Shown here: positions 16,549-26,734 of the stretch, one piece after another
How positions within the stretch are numbered: position 1 is the stretch's first letter
How the letters are laid out: each line of letters begins with the position of its first letter
Origin: Pirellulaceae bacterium
GTDB taxonomy: Bacteria > Planctomycetota > Planctomycetia > Pirellulales > Pirellulaceae
Direction of reading: 5' to 3'
Length of the DNA: 64,000 nt
Assembly: GCA_020852965.1 (NCBI GenBank)
Contig: JADYZV010000008.1
Coordinates: 1-64,000 of the forward strand
Notes under the pieces: model-generated
The model's input: only the letters and a program-made list of their open reading frames with translations
Database searches by the model: none
What the model was told of the DNA's origin: nothing
Position numbers and translations under genes: made by a program

Positions 16549-18498
16549 TCAAGCCTGAAATGGCCATATCCAAGGGATCAAGATCAGTGCAATGACGCCG
16601 ACCGCAATGCTCAGCGGCAAGCCGGCGCGGATGTAGTCCGGCGGACGGTAACCGCCGGGGCCCATGACCATCAGGTTGGTTTGATAGCCGATCGGCGATA
16701 TAAAACTCAGCGATGCAGCCAACGTGATCGCCATGATAAATGGACGTGGACTGCAATCGAGCTGGCAAGCCAATCCGAGTGCGACGTAGAACATCATGGC
16801 AGCCACCGCCACGTTGGTAATCATCTCCGTGAGCAGCACCGTCGCAATGAAAATTGCCATCAGGCCGACGTATGGCTGACCAGCAACCGCATTGGCCATT
16901 AGTCTGGCCGCGCTTTCTGCCGCACCGCACGAGTTAATGGCCTCGCCAACACCGATGGCTGCTCCAATGGTCAGGAGCATCGGCAAGTCGATAGCGCGGC
17001 GTGCTTCGGCCACGGACAGGCAGCGCGAGACGATCATCGCCAGTGCCGTGGCCACAATGGCTAGCGGAGGTGAGAGCAGTGCTTTCGGCGCGCCCCAGAG
17101 TTTGAACTGTGGCATTAGGAATAGCCACGCGATTAGGCCAATGGTTAGCGCGGCGGCCAGCAGCAGTTTGTCATGCCGCCGACCATCGCTTCCTTCGACA
17201 GAGCTGACCAGATAGAAATCAGGGCGATTGCGAAAGCTGCGCACGAATCCTTGCTGAGTCTGCAGCAATAGCGTATCGCCGGCCGTGAGTTCGATATCTC
17301 CGATCTTGGTCGGCAGTCGCTCTCCATTGCGATGCACTGCGACGACTGCGGCACCGTAATGTTGGCGGAAGTTCGCTTGTCGAATGGTACTGCCGACCAA
17401 CGGCGACGACGGGCTGAGGACGACTTCGACCAGAGAACGCGCAGCCGCTTTAGCCGGGGCTATCTCGTAATTGATGTCCGCAGCGGGAACGAGTCCAGGG
17501 ATCTTTTCTAAGTCGATAATGGTGGCGACCACGCCGGTGAATACCAAGCGATCGTTCTCGAAGATGCGGTCATTGGGGGATACTGGACCAATGATGTCTC
17601 CGTTGCGGTCGATCTCGATCAAGAACAGTCCGGGCAGATGGCGCAGGCCACCTTCCTCGACCGTCTTACCGATCAATCCACAGCCCTGTGTGACCAACAT
17701 CTCCACCAGATACTCACGCCGTTTATCTTCGAGGCTGTCGAGCAGTTCGGTGCGGTTGGGAAGCAAGCGACTACCGAGAAAGACCAATAGTAGCGCTCCA
17801 ACGATGGCGCATGGCACACCTACCCAAGAGATGTCCGTCAAGCCCATCGGTTGCAACTGACTTTGTTGTGCTTTCAGCCATGACAAGCGGTAGCGAGTGC
17901 GCAATTCTTGCGCGTGGACTTGCATATCTTCTGGGGGCAGGTTGACCTGTTCTGCCTCGATTAATTGGCCAACGTCTTGCGAGACTTTTTGCAACATTCC
18001 GTTGACCACAAAATTGGTGCTGGTCCCGACCAGCGTGCAAACACCTCCCAGGATGGCCAGATAGCTCAGCGGCAAGAGCAGCCGCGACGGTGCGACATTT
18101 CGCTGGCGGCACCAGCCGATGACCATAGGCATCAGCATAGCCACGATAGCCGTGTTGAGCAGAAAAGCGCTGCTAGCCACGACGACCATCGCCAAGCGCC
18201 CCACTGCTCCTCGTTCGCTGGTGACCTTGCCCAACAGAGAACGCCCCAATGCGTCGAGCACCCCTGAGCTGCGCAGGGCGGCAGAGACGACCAGCAGGCC
18301 GGCGATGGCAATCACTCCCTCATCCGCAAAACCGTCCCAAGCTAGTTTCGGTTCGATCAAACCGAACAATACAAACGCCACCAACGCTAAGCAGAAGAGC
18401 ACTTCCGTAGGCGCATTGCGGCGCAGTTGCATCGTGGCGAACACAGCCACAATGACAGCCACAGCGAAGAATATCTGGAAGTTCTCAAATAGATTCAT
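16549..18498 (-). CDS. SLC13-family permease with two TrkA-C domains
   Basis: About 649 residues from the ATG at 18498 (MNLFENFQIFFAVAVIV); the frame is open to 18561 but an N-terminal membrane segment fits the later start. Hydrophobic segments in the first 200 and last 250 residues flank a soluble centre. That centre has two RCK-C/TrkA-C-like modules, one with FLIEIDRNGDIIGPVSPND and the next with AVVAVHRNGERLP followed by IGDIELTAGDTLLLQ. This is the layout of DASS/SLC13 anion permeases that carry dicarboxylates, sulfate or similar anions by sodium coupling. The substrate cannot be read from the sequence. Confidence 0.85.
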   Translation of the reverse strand: MNLFENFQIFFAVAVIVAVFATMQLRRNAPTEVLFCLALVAFVLFGLIEPKLAWDGFADEGVIAIAGLLVVSAALRSSGVLDALGRSLLGKVTSERGAVGRLAMVVVASSAFLLNTAIVAMLMPMVIGWCRQRNVAPSRLLLPLSYLAILGGVCTLVGTSTNFVVNGMLQKVSQDVGQLIEAEQVNLPPEDMQVHAQELRTRYRLSWLKAQQSQLQPMGLTDISWVGVPCAIVGALLLVFLGSRLLPNRTELLDSLEDKRREYLVEMLVTQGCGLIGKTVEEGGLRHLPGLFLIEIDRNGDIIGPVSPNDRIFENDRLVFTGVVATIIDLEKIPGLVPAADINYEIAPAKAAARSLVEVVLSPSSPLVGSTIRQANFRQHYGAAVVAVHRNGERLPTKIGDIELTAGDTLLLQTQQGFVRSFRNRPDFYLVSSVEGSDGRRHDKLLLAAALTIGLIAWLFLMPQFKLWGAPKALLSPPLAIVATALAMIVSRCLSVAEARRAIDLPMLLTIGAAIGVGEAINSCGAAESAARLMANAVAGQPYVGLMAIFIATVLLTEMITNVAVAAMMFYVALGLACQLDCSPRPFIMAITLAASLSFISPIGYQTNLMVMGPGGYRPPDYIRAGLPLSIAVGVIALILIPWIWPFQA

Positions 18499-19035
18499 GA
18501 AGTAGCTTTGGGAACGAAAACTCTCCGACATAGCTGCGGTCGCCAGATCGCAGAAACCCACCGTCTGGCGACGGTGGTTACGGTGAAATGAGACAAATGT
18601 TGAATGTTAGATGGTAATCGCCAGCATAGTCTACAGGGAAGACGAGCAAACGACTAAGAAGAGTTGCTGTCATCGAATATCGACAAATTCAGACTTCTCA
18701 CTACGACCGGTCCCAAACGATTCAAGGTTAGTCTCGCTAATAACCGCAGAGTCATTAGCTCTTCCGTCACTTCGACAGATGGCGCTAGACAATTCAGGGG
18801 TTTCAGAGGAGTGGGAAGGGGTTTCAACTCGATAAACTTTGCTGATCACACAAACTTTAGGCCGCTGTTAGAGTGTCTTGCGCCAACCTTAATGGAACCC
18901 CGAGCAAGCCTCAACATCGTGTCACTCACCTTACATCCCCATTCTAAACCGCTTGGCGACCCTGTGGCTCGCTGAGAGACGCCAAACCGCCATCCGCTCA
19001 ATTCGGATTGGACGGTTTGGAACAGGAGAAATAAT
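18499..19035. other. Gene-free stretch with two hairpins
   Basis: No convincing gene. CCACCGTC (18558-18565) and GACGGTGG (18570-18577) make a perfect 8 bp stem-tetraloop in the leader of the leftward permease gene. At the right end, CCAAACCG (18982-18989) and CGGTTTGG (19013-19020), with partly paired inner CATCCG/CGGATTG, form a hairpin. It ends 3 bp before the AGGAG ribosome site (19024-19028) of the next gene, so it could control translation of that gene. Confidence 0.6.
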
Positions 19036-20148
19036 ATGCGAACCAACCTCAAGTCCTTTCTTGCCCGCCTAGCATTGATTGCCTTGATCACGCTAGGGGT
19101 AAACGTCCGGCTGTCCGCCCACGATTTGCCTGTCGACCGTTCACTGACCGAGAACGCCACTTCCAACTGCTTTACCAGTAGCCCCGCACGCGTGGCGCCC
19201 CAGAGCTTGCTCGCGATTGCGCCACCCGATGTCGGTGTTGCTCCGCGTCCTCAAAGCAATGTCCTCGTAGCCGCCATGGCGAAACCTCAATCGACAATGG
19301 CTGGTGAAGTCGATTTGAGCAGCGCTCTGCCCCAGAGCTTGCTTGCGATTGCGCCGCCCGATGTGGGTGTTGCCCCGCGTCCCCATAGCAAATTGCTACC
19401 AGTCGCCGTCGCCAAAGCCCAGCCGGCAAAAGCGGGCGAGGTCTACATGCCTTATGATTTCCGCATGAGCGATTGGCGCTTCGGACAATTCCCCTATCAC
19501 GGAAAGACTGCATCCGCACTGCGTCCAACGGCGTTGCCATCTTTGGCTGACGGATCCCCTTGCGTTCCAACACTGGCTCTCTCCAATACGGCTGAAGAGA
19601 CTCAAGCCAACCCTCCGACGCGCACTTGCGTAGCGCTCGGGGAGCTAATACAACAATTCGAACAGTTGCAATGCGCAGCCAGCACCGCGCTGAGCGGCGG
19701 CCCCGCTTTGTCACGTTCGGCGTTTAGTATTGCCGATTCGATTGAGCGATTCGTGGTCGCCAGTCGTCGCGCGCTGTTCTCCGGAAAACCATCGGAAACC
19801 GCCGCCAGCGACCAGTGCTTGGCCGGTCAACCCGCATCACCATCCAGCGACTTGGTGGGCCCACAATTCGTGGTTTACGGCTCGACCATCGGCGAGCACG
19901 TCGTGTTGACTTTAGCCCAGGCGCGAGCATGGCAATTCGAAATGCCGCTCGCGAATTCGCGAACGGCCGATCAATCGCGTTTGATGAAACTGCTGGGAGC
20001 TGGGCTTAAACCCATACAGACCAGCGTACTCGCAACCGCCACCAGCGGGCTTCAGAGCGCCGGACATACGCTTCTGAAGCTGTCGCAAAGCCTGTCGAGC
20101 ATCTCGGAGCCTCGCGTGGCCAGTGGCCCCCAAGCCAATCCATTTTAG
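19036..20148 (+). CDS. Exported protein of unknown function with a 44-residue internal repeat
   Basis: The 370-residue product begins with a clear signal peptide (FLARLALIALITLGVNVRLSA, cleavage near residue 28). Residues about 54-97 and 98-141 are a tandem duplication of 44 residues, each containing SLLAIAPPDVGVAPRP; the DNA repeats with a 132 bp period from about 19198. The remainder is rich in Ala, Ser, Pro and Gln with no recognised domain. A strong AGGAG precedes the ATG and a hairpin sits just upstream. I do not recognise the family; a periplasmic or surface location is inferred from the signal. Confidence 0.6.
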   Translation: MRTNLKSFLARLALIALITLGVNVRLSAHDLPVDRSLTENATSNCFTSSPARVAPQSLLAIAPPDVGVAPRPQSNVLVAAMAKPQSTMAGEVDLSSALPQSLLAIAPPDVGVAPRPHSKLLPVAVAKAQPAKAGEVYMPYDFRMSDWRFGQFPYHGKTASALRPTALPSLADGSPCVPTLALSNTAEETQANPPTRTCVALGELIQQFEQLQCAASTALSGGPALSRSAFSIADSIERFVVASRRALFSGKPSETAASDQCLAGQPASPSSDLVGPQFVVYGSTIGEHVVLTLAQARAWQFEMPLANSRTADQSRLMKLLGAGLKPIQTSVLATATSGLQSAGHTLLKLSQSLSSISEPRVASGPQANPF

Positions 20149-20201
20149 TCCTTCGAGCGACAATGCAGGTCCAGCGAGTGTCCTACGAGTCCGGAAAAAG
20201 A

Positions 20202-20227
20202 CGGCTCGAAAGCCGCCCCCCCTCTTT
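20202..20227 (+). terminator. Possible rho-independent terminator
   Basis: CGGCT-CGAA-AGCCG (20202-20215) is a 5 bp stem with a tetraloop, followed by a C run and CTCTTTT, 54 bp after the preceding stop. The stem is short and the C run is unusual, so this is only a candidate. The rest of 20149-20505 holds a promoter and no gene. Confidence 0.4.
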
Positions 20228-20245
20228 TCGGGTAATACCAAACCT

Positions 20246-20274
20246 TTGACAGGTTGTAGAGCTGTGCCTATACT
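20246..20274 (+). promoter_or_regulatory. Near-consensus sigma70 promoter of the DUF1501 operon
   Basis: TTGACA (20246-20251), a 17 bp spacer and TATACT (20269-20274) give a consensus -35 and a 5/6 -10. Transcription would start near 20281, leaving a leader of about 225 nt before the DUF1501 start at 20506. It is one of the clearest promoters in the window and is placed to drive the exported gene set that follows. Confidence 0.65.
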
Positions 20275-20505
20275 CGAAGAATAGGTGCAGCTCATTGCCG
20301 GCATCTGACCCACCTCACCACCCCACCCTACGCGCTGGAACGTCTCACCCTCCTTCACGCATCACGCGGATTGGCTTGCACGCGATAGTTTAATCGCAAA
20401 AGTCAGTCGTAGTCGAAGCGTTGCTGTGTGAGAAGTATTGAAACGGCGTTCCCGATAGTTACCTGCTTACTGTCTGCCTCTCCTTTTGTGCGGAGCCAAC
20501 CTACC

Positions 20506-21804
20506 ATGAAGTGTTTTGGAAACAGTCTTTCGCGTCGCAGCTTTCTCACGGTCGGTTCCCTGGGAGGTTTGACGCTGGCTGACTTCTTGAGATTGCGCAG
20601 CGCGCATGCTGAGCAGAAACAATACGACTTCATACCTGCCAAAGCGGAAAGTGTCATCCACATCTTCCTTCCTGGCGGGATTGCGCACCAGGAATCGTGG
20701 GATCCCAAACCCTACAGCCCGCTCGAATACCGGGGCGAGATGGGGACGATCAAGACCAACACGGGCGAAGTGATCAGTGAAACGCTACCCAACCTGGCGA
20801 AGTGTGCCGACAAGTTCACGATCATTCGTTCGATGACCCACGGTGAAGCGGCGCACGAGCGGGGCACACACAACATGTTCACCGGCTACAAGCCGAGCCC
20901 CGCGTTGATCTATCCAAGCTTGGGAAGTGTTGTCAGCCACGAGTATGGCCCACGCAATAATCTGCCCCCCTACGTCTGCATTCCTGGCTTGCCCAACGAG
21001 TTTGCCAGCAGTGGCTACCTGAGCAGTTCCTACGCACCGTTCAGCTTGGGCGCCGATCCGGCCAGCGCTGGCTTCCGTGTACAAGACTTGAATCTTCCCG
21101 CTGGTGTGGACGAGGCGCGATTCGCGCGGCGTCGCGAAGCGCTGACTTCGGTCAACGAATACTTCACGACGCGGCATAACGCCGACTCGGTTACCGCCAT
21201 GGATAGTTTTTATGAACGAGCCTACAGCCTCATTAGCTCCGAGAAGGCACGCACCGCCTTTGACATCGAACAGGAAGAGGCTGCCATGCGCGATCGCTAC
21301 GGTCGCAACGCAGCCGGACAGCGAATGTTGCTCGCGCGACGCTTGGTGGAAGCCGGTGCTCGCTTTGTTACTCTGACCTACGGCGGCTGGGATATGCACG
21401 CGCAAATCACCAACGGAGTTCGCAACGCAATGCCGCCACTCGATCAGGCTCTCGCCGCTCTCATCGCGGACCTGGATTCGCGTGGGCTGCTCGACACCAC
21501 CTTGATCATGGTCAGCAGCGAATTTGGTCGCACCCCCAAGCTCAACTCCGAAGCGGGCCGTGACCACTGGCCCAAGGTCTTCAGTGTCATGCTGGCCGGT
21601 GGTGGTATCCAGCGGGGGCTGGTCTACGGATCATCCGACCCCACGGCGGCTGAACCCGAAACCGACGCTGTCTCCCCCGAAGATCTAGCTACCACGGTCT
21701 ACCATTTGCTCGGCATCGTGGCAGATAAGGAATTGATGTCTCCCGGTGATCGTCCCATCGAGATCGTTACCGGTGGCGACGTTCTCAAAAAGATTTTGAT
21801 TTAG
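20506..21804 (+). CDS. Tat-exported DUF1501 protein
   Basis: About 432 residues from the ATG at 20506, chosen because it opens into a twin-arginine signal (LSRRSFLTVGSLGGLTLADF); an upstream start at 20428 would bury it. DUF1501 proteins are sulfatase/alkaline-phosphatase-fold proteins abundant in Planctomycetes, of unknown activity. Family-like blocks are IHIFLPGGIAHQESWDPKP, IIRSMTHGEAAHERGTHNM, GWDMHAQITNG and MVSSEFGRTPKLN followed by GRDHWPKVF. Tat export implies folding, perhaps with a cofactor, in the cytoplasm. It is first in a same-strand set with 16 bp to the next gene. Confidence 0.9.
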   Translation: MKCFGNSLSRRSFLTVGSLGGLTLADFLRLRSAHAEQKQYDFIPAKAESVIHIFLPGGIAHQESWDPKPYSPLEYRGEMGTIKTNTGEVISETLPNLAKCADKFTIIRSMTHGEAAHERGTHNMFTGYKPSPALIYPSLGSVVSHEYGPRNNLPPYVCIPGLPNEFASSGYLSSSYAPFSLGADPASAGFRVQDLNLPAGVDEARFARRREALTSVNEYFTTRHNADSVTAMDSFYERAYSLISSEKARTAFDIEQEEAAMRDRYGRNAAGQRMLLARRLVEAGARFVTLTYGGWDMHAQITNGVRNAMPPLDQALAALIADLDSRGLLDTTLIMVSSEFGRTPKLNSEAGRDHWPKVFSVMLAGGGIQRGLVYGSSDPTAAEPETDAVSPEDLATTVYHLLGIVADKELMSPGDRPIEIVTGGDVLKKILI

Positions 21805-21820
21805 CTGGAAGTTCAAAGCT

Positions 21821-24292
21821 GTGAAGTTTGTATTGCCTTGTGTTCGCTTGTTTTTCAACGTTGCACTGCTAGGGTGCTCGGCTGGTATGTTGACCGCGTC
21901 CTCGGCCCGAGCCGACGAGCCGGTCCTGTCGAGTCTCACCCCACCCGGTGTTCAACGCGGCGTCGTAACCGAAATTCAGTTTAACGGTGCGCGCTTGGCC
22001 GATGCCCGTGAGGTGCTGATCTACCACACCTCAGCCGGTGCTGCCGTCGAGCCAACGACGAAGATCGAAGTCACCGATGTGGTCGCCGAAGGGGACAACA
22101 TCGTCAAAGCCAAGCTTACGGTCCCCGCAGACTTCCCCCCGGGACTGCTCGGAGTGCGACTGGCGACCGCCACGGGTATCAGCGATATGCGCCATCTGGG
22201 GATTACTGCCCTGCCCCAATTCCCCGAAGTTGAACCCAATAGTGACTTCGACGCGCCGCAAGCCGTCGCCATGAACTCGACGCTGTATGGTGTGGTTACC
22301 AATGAAGATGTCGACTACTTTGCTGTCGATCTGGCCGAAGGACAAACCCTCACGGTCGAACTGGAAGGCCTGCGTTTGGGAACTGAGTTCTTTGATCCCT
22401 CGGTCACCATTCTCGATGACAAACGCTTTGAAGTTGCCAGTTCCGACGACGCACCGCTGTTGCAGCAAGACTGCGTCTGTTCGATGCAAGCTCCCCGGGC
22501 AGGTCGCTATATCGTCGAAGTTCGCGAGAGCAGCTTCGGCGGGAACGAACGCTGCCAATATCGCGTCCACATCGGTGACTTTCCGCGCCCGTTGGTAGTT
22601 ATCCCCGCAGGCGGTCGGCCGGGCGAGCTGTTAGCCGCCACCCTGGTTGACGCTTCCGGCCAAACTTGGACCGAGCAGATCCAATTGCCCGACACCACGG
22701 GAGATTTTGAATTCACCGCATCGCGCGGTGGTGGAGTTGCTCCCTCGCCGAATCGTATTCGAGTTATCGACTTTCCGAACGCGCTCGAAACGGAACCCGA
22801 TAGCGACCACGCTACGCTGGTGGCTGTCGACAGCCCCGTCGCATTCAACGGAGTGCTGCAAGAGCCCGACGATGTCGATTGGTTCAAGCTCAATGGCAAG
22901 AAGGATCAAACGCTCGAATTCACCGTCTTCGCACGTCGCAGTCTGCGTTCCCCGACCGATAGTTGGTTGGAGATCTACAATGCCGCAGGCGGACTGTTGG
23001 CCTCCAACGACGATTCGGGCGGTCCGGACAGTCTGCTATCGTTCAAGTTTCCAGAGGACGGCGTCTATCTCGTCGCCATCCGCGATCAACTGCGCGAAGG
23101 TAGTTCGCGCCATGCCTACCGCATCGAAGTCGCCCCCCCCCAAGCCTCTTTGTCCCTGAGCATCGATGAATTGGTGCGGTATCAATCGCAAACCGTGGAA
23201 GTGCCACAAGGTGCCTCGATGGCTGTGGTGCTGCGGGTCCAACGCGCCAACTTTGCTGGCGACTTGAACCTCAATTTGGACGAAGCCCCAGCCGGTTTAC
23301 AACTGAGCACGAGCACGATCGCAGCCAACCAGTCATTCATTCCGCTGTTGATCACGGCAGCGCCCGACGCACCGGTCGACGCCGCTTTAGCACCGCTACG
23401 AGTCGCTACGGTGGTCGATGCACAGCCCGCGCTCCATGGTGCGCTCAATCAAAGGACACAATTAGTATCTGGCCAAAACCGTGTTGACATGTGGGGACAC
23501 AATGCAGATCGCTTGGCCATCGCCGTGACCGAGCCCATGCCGTTCAGCATCGAGCTGGTACAACCGCAAGTTCCGATTGTCCGCAATGGTTCGGCCAACT
23601 TCCACGTCAAAGTCAAACGCAATGAGGGTTATAACGAGCCCATTGCGCTGCGCGTTTTGTACAACTCTGGTGGCTGTGCAGCGAGTGGCTCGGTGCGAGT
23701 CGAACCCGATCAAAGTGAAGCGCTGGTGCCTGTGACAGCCAACGCAAACGCCGAGATTGGTAGTTTTCCGATGACGATACTAGCACGTGCCAAGCGGACC
23801 AACAGCGATGCTTGGGTCGCTACCAACTTCATCAATTTCGAAGTAGCCGATTCCTTCTTTGAATATCAATTTGTCACCACGGTCGTCGAGCCGGGAGCGA
23901 GCAATAGCATCGCTGTCGGCTTGCAGATCAAAAGCCCACCTGAGGGTGAAGTCGACTTTGAATTGCTCGGCCTACCAGCCGGTGTTTCCTCGACCGCTCC
24001 TATAGTGAAACTCGAAGGGGAGATGACCCAATTGACATTTCCCATCAGCGTGGCGGCAGATGCACGCGTTGGTAAGTTTCAAACGCTGGTCATCAAGGCT
24101 ACCATTCGTCGCCCCGCTGGCGAGATCGTGCAGACGCAAGGCACAGGTGAGATTCAAATTGTCGCACCAGTCCCCACCGCCACTCCAGCCGTCGCTGCCG
24201 CCCCGGCGGCGCCTCCGCCCCCACCCACCGAAAAGCCGCTTTCCCGCTTGGAGCAACTGCGACAAGCCAAACAGTTACTGCAAACCCAATAG
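21821..24292 (+). CDS. Exported protein with PPC and Ig-like domains
   Basis: The 823-residue product starts at a GTG 16 bp after the DUF1501 stop and has a signal peptide ending around SSARADEP. Two bacterial pre-peptidase C-terminal (PPC) modules follow: one around EVEPNSDFDAPQAVAMN with DVDYFAVDLAEGQTL, and one around DDVDWFKLNGKKDQTLEFTV. The N-terminal part (VLSSLTPPGVQRGVVTEIQF) is IPT/Ig-like, and later beta-rich segments look Ig-like too. The tail is Pro/Ala-rich. There is no protease domain. In planctomycetes such genes accompany DUF1501 and DUF1549/1553 genes, as here, suggesting a shared extracytoplasmic complex. Confidence 0.82.
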   Translation: MKFVLPCVRLFFNVALLGCSAGMLTASSARADEPVLSSLTPPGVQRGVVTEIQFNGARLADAREVLIYHTSAGAAVEPTTKIEVTDVVAEGDNIVKAKLTVPADFPPGLLGVRLATATGISDMRHLGITALPQFPEVEPNSDFDAPQAVAMNSTLYGVVTNEDVDYFAVDLAEGQTLTVELEGLRLGTEFFDPSVTILDDKRFEVASSDDAPLLQQDCVCSMQAPRAGRYIVEVRESSFGGNERCQYRVHIGDFPRPLVVIPAGGRPGELLAATLVDASGQTWTEQIQLPDTTGDFEFTASRGGGVAPSPNRIRVIDFPNALETEPDSDHATLVAVDSPVAFNGVLQEPDDVDWFKLNGKKDQTLEFTVFARRSLRSPTDSWLEIYNAAGGLLASNDDSGGPDSLLSFKFPEDGVYLVAIRDQLREGSSRHAYRIEVAPPQASLSLSIDELVRYQSQTVEVPQGASMAVVLRVQRANFAGDLNLNLDEAPAGLQLSTSTIAANQSFIPLLITAAPDAPVDAALAPLRVATVVDAQPALHGALNQRTQLVSGQNRVDMWGHNADRLAIAVTEPMPFSIELVQPQVPIVRNGSANFHVKVKRNEGYNEPIALRVLYNSGGCAASGSVRVEPDQSEALVPVTANANAEIGSFPMTILARAKRTNSDAWVATNFINFEVADSFFEYQFVTTVVEPGASNSIAVGLQIKSPPEGEVDFELLGLPAGVSSTAPIVKLEGEMTQLTFPISVAADARVGKFQTLVIKATIRRPAGEIVQTQGTGEIQIVAPVPTATPAVAAAPAAPPPPPTEKPLSRLEQLRQAKQLLQTQ

Positions 24293-24310
24293 CAAGAAGT
24301 CTTAACTGAT

Positions 24311-26734
24311 ATGGTTGTGAAACGAACTGCCTTTATCCTGCTTTCGATGTGGCTCACCCTGCCCGCACCGGCCGCCGATAAGGCCTGGGAAGCGCTGACG
24401 ATCTACCCTCCCGAAGTGCAGCTGGCCACCGCGACGGACTTTCAAAACGTCATTGCCGTAGCTCGCCGCAGCGACGGTGTAACGCTTGACGTGACCGACC
24501 AAGTCGCCTGGACCGTCGAGAATCCTGAACTTGTTCGCTTCGAGAATTTCCGATTGTTCCCCTCCAGCGATGGTCAAACCAAACTACTGGCCACATGGCA
24601 GGACTTGGCGGCCGAAGCTTCGATTGGCGTCTCGGCTGCCACCACACCGCGGGACATCAGTTTTCATTTGGATATCATGCCCGTGTTGACCCGTTCGGGG
24701 TGTAATACCGGATCATGCCATGGGGCGGCGCGAGGCAAGGATGGCTTTCGGCTTTCGCTCTTCGGCTATGATCCCGCTGGAGACTATCAACGTATCACGC
24801 GCGAGATCGGTATTCGCCGGATCAATTTGGCCATTCCCGAACAGAGCTTGGTCTACCTCAAAGCGACTGGAGCCGTACCACATTCCGGTGGCAAACGCAT
24901 GGATCCAGATAGTCCCTACGCGGCCGCGCTGCTGGGTTGGTTGAACGGAGGCGCTTTGCTCGACGCCAATGCTCCGCCCGAATGTACGCAAGTGGATCTG
25001 TTTCCTCCGCAGGCGGTCATGGAGGGAGAGGGTGCCTCACAACGCTTGGTCGCCGTGGCCCACTATGCCGATGGCACGACCCGTGATGTCTCTTCACTGG
25101 CAGCCTTCAGTACCAACAACGATCGCTCGGCAGCCGTTACCGAGCTGGGCGCGGTGACCGCCGGAGTGCGCGGCGAAGCCTTTGTCATGGCCCGCTTCGA
25201 TACGCACACGGTAGGCACACAAGTGCTGACGCTACCTGCAGAGCTCGAGTACACCGCACCGGAGGTCACTGGCAATTACATCGACGAGCTTGTCGCCGAA
25301 AAACTAAATAAACTACGCATTCTCCCTAGTGGACAGTGTACCGACGAAGAATTCCTGCGACGTGTGACGATCGATATTATCGGACAATTGCCTACCGAAG
25401 AAGACTACCAAACTTTCATGGCGGATACCGCTACCGACCGCCGTAGCCAAGTCATCGATCGCTTGCTTGAGCGAAAAGAATTCAGCGAAATTTGGGCGAT
25501 GAAGTGGGCGCAATTACTATTGGTCAAAAGCGATAACCAAGTCAGCTATAAAGCGGCCTTCCAGTACTCGAGCTGGCTGACCAATCAAATCGCCCAAGAC
25601 AAACCAATCGACCAAATCGTCCGAGAAATGATCGCCGCCAATGGCGGCGTGTTCGAACAACCTGCGACCAACTTCTACCAAGTCGAACGCGATACGCTCA
25701 AAACGGCCGAAAACGTGGCCCAAGTCTTTATGGGGATCCGCACGCAATGCACCCAGTGTCACAATCATCCGTTCGATCGCTGGACGATGAACGACTACTA
25801 TGGCTTCGCCTCGTTCTTCTCCCAAATCGGACGTAAGACAGGTGAAGATTACCGCGAGGTGATCATCTTCGATCGCGCTAGCGGTGAAGTCAATCATCCG
25901 GTCACTGGGCAACCAGTTCCTCCAACGTTCCTAGGTGGACCACGCCCCGAGATCCAGGGGCAGGATCGCCGCGCCGTGTTGGCCGCATGGATCACTAGTC
26001 CCGAAAACCCATTCTTCGCCAATAGCATCGCCAATCGCGTGTGGGCTCACTTTACCGGTGTCGGTATCGTCGAGCCAGTCGACGACATTCGCGTAAGCAA
26101 TCCCGCCAGCAACCCAGAGTTGTTTGACAAATTGGGCCAGAAGTTGACCGAATACCAATTCGACTTGAAGCAATTGGTGCGCGATATTTGCAATTCGCAG
26201 ACCTACCAGCGGACCACCACGCCCAACGACACCAATCAGCTCGATATGCGAAATTATTCTTACGCCCAAGTGCGTCGCGTCCCTGCAGAAATGCTGCTCG
26301 ATTGCATTTTACAAGCCACCGACACGAAAGAGAAGTTCCGAGGTTTGCCCCTGGGTGCCCGCGCGGTACAGATCGCAGATGGCTCGTCGAGCAACTACTT
26401 CTTGACTACTTTTGGGCGTTCGCCGCGAACCACCGTCTGTGACTGCGAAGCCAGTACCGATCCGTCGCTGTCGCAAGCCTTGCATCTACTCAACGGCAAC
26501 GCTACCCAAGGTAAGATTGCGCAAGGCAAGCTGGTCAGCACTTGGCTTGACGCAGGTCTGACTGTGCCACAAGTCATCGACAAGATCTACATTCGCTCGC
26601 TCTCACGGCATCCTACGCAAGCGGAAACCGATCGGCTGACCAAGCTGGTCGCCGAAACCGGCGATAATGTTACTGGACTCGAAGACGTCTTTTGGGCCGT
26701 GCTCAATAGCCGCGAATTTATGTTCAACCATTAG
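24311..26734 (+). CDS. DUF1549/DUF1553 planctomycete exported protein
   Basis: The 807-residue product has an N-terminal signal (FILLSMWLTLPAPAAD) and a bacterial Ig-like segment at about 30-115. A cysteine motif GCNTGSCHGAARGKDGF follows at about 130, then a second Ig-like segment. DUF1549 covers about 320-520 and includes CTQCHNHPFDRWTMNDYYG, whose CTQCH fits a c-type heme site; DUF1553 fills the C-terminal third (from ENPFFANSIANRVWAHFTG). The family's role is unknown, though exported redox or polysaccharide-related functions have been proposed. It starts 18 bp after the PPC gene. Confidence 0.88.
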   Translation: MVVKRTAFILLSMWLTLPAPAADKAWEALTIYPPEVQLATATDFQNVIAVARRSDGVTLDVTDQVAWTVENPELVRFENFRLFPSSDGQTKLLATWQDLAAEASIGVSAATTPRDISFHLDIMPVLTRSGCNTGSCHGAARGKDGFRLSLFGYDPAGDYQRITREIGIRRINLAIPEQSLVYLKATGAVPHSGGKRMDPDSPYAAALLGWLNGGALLDANAPPECTQVDLFPPQAVMEGEGASQRLVAVAHYADGTTRDVSSLAAFSTNNDRSAAVTELGAVTAGVRGEAFVMARFDTHTVGTQVLTLPAELEYTAPEVTGNYIDELVAEKLNKLRILPSGQCTDEEFLRRVTIDIIGQLPTEEDYQTFMADTATDRRSQVIDRLLERKEFSEIWAMKWAQLLLVKSDNQVSYKAAFQYSSWLTNQIAQDKPIDQIVREMIAANGGVFEQPATNFYQVERDTLKTAENVAQVFMGIRTQCTQCHNHPFDRWTMNDYYGFASFFSQIGRKTGEDYREVIIFDRASGEVNHPVTGQPVPPTFLGGPRPEIQGQDRRAVLAAWITSPENPFFANSIANRVWAHFTGVGIVEPVDDIRVSNPASNPELFDKLGQKLTEYQFDLKQLVRDICNSQTYQRTTTPNDTNQLDMRNYSYAQVRRVPAEMLLDCILQATDTKEKFRGLPLGARAVQIADGSSSNYFLTTFGRSPRTTVCDCEASTDPSLSQALHLLNGNATQGKIAQGKLVSTWLDAGLTVPQVIDKIYIRSLSRHPTQAETDRLTKLVAETGDNVTGLEDVFWAVLNSREFMFNH

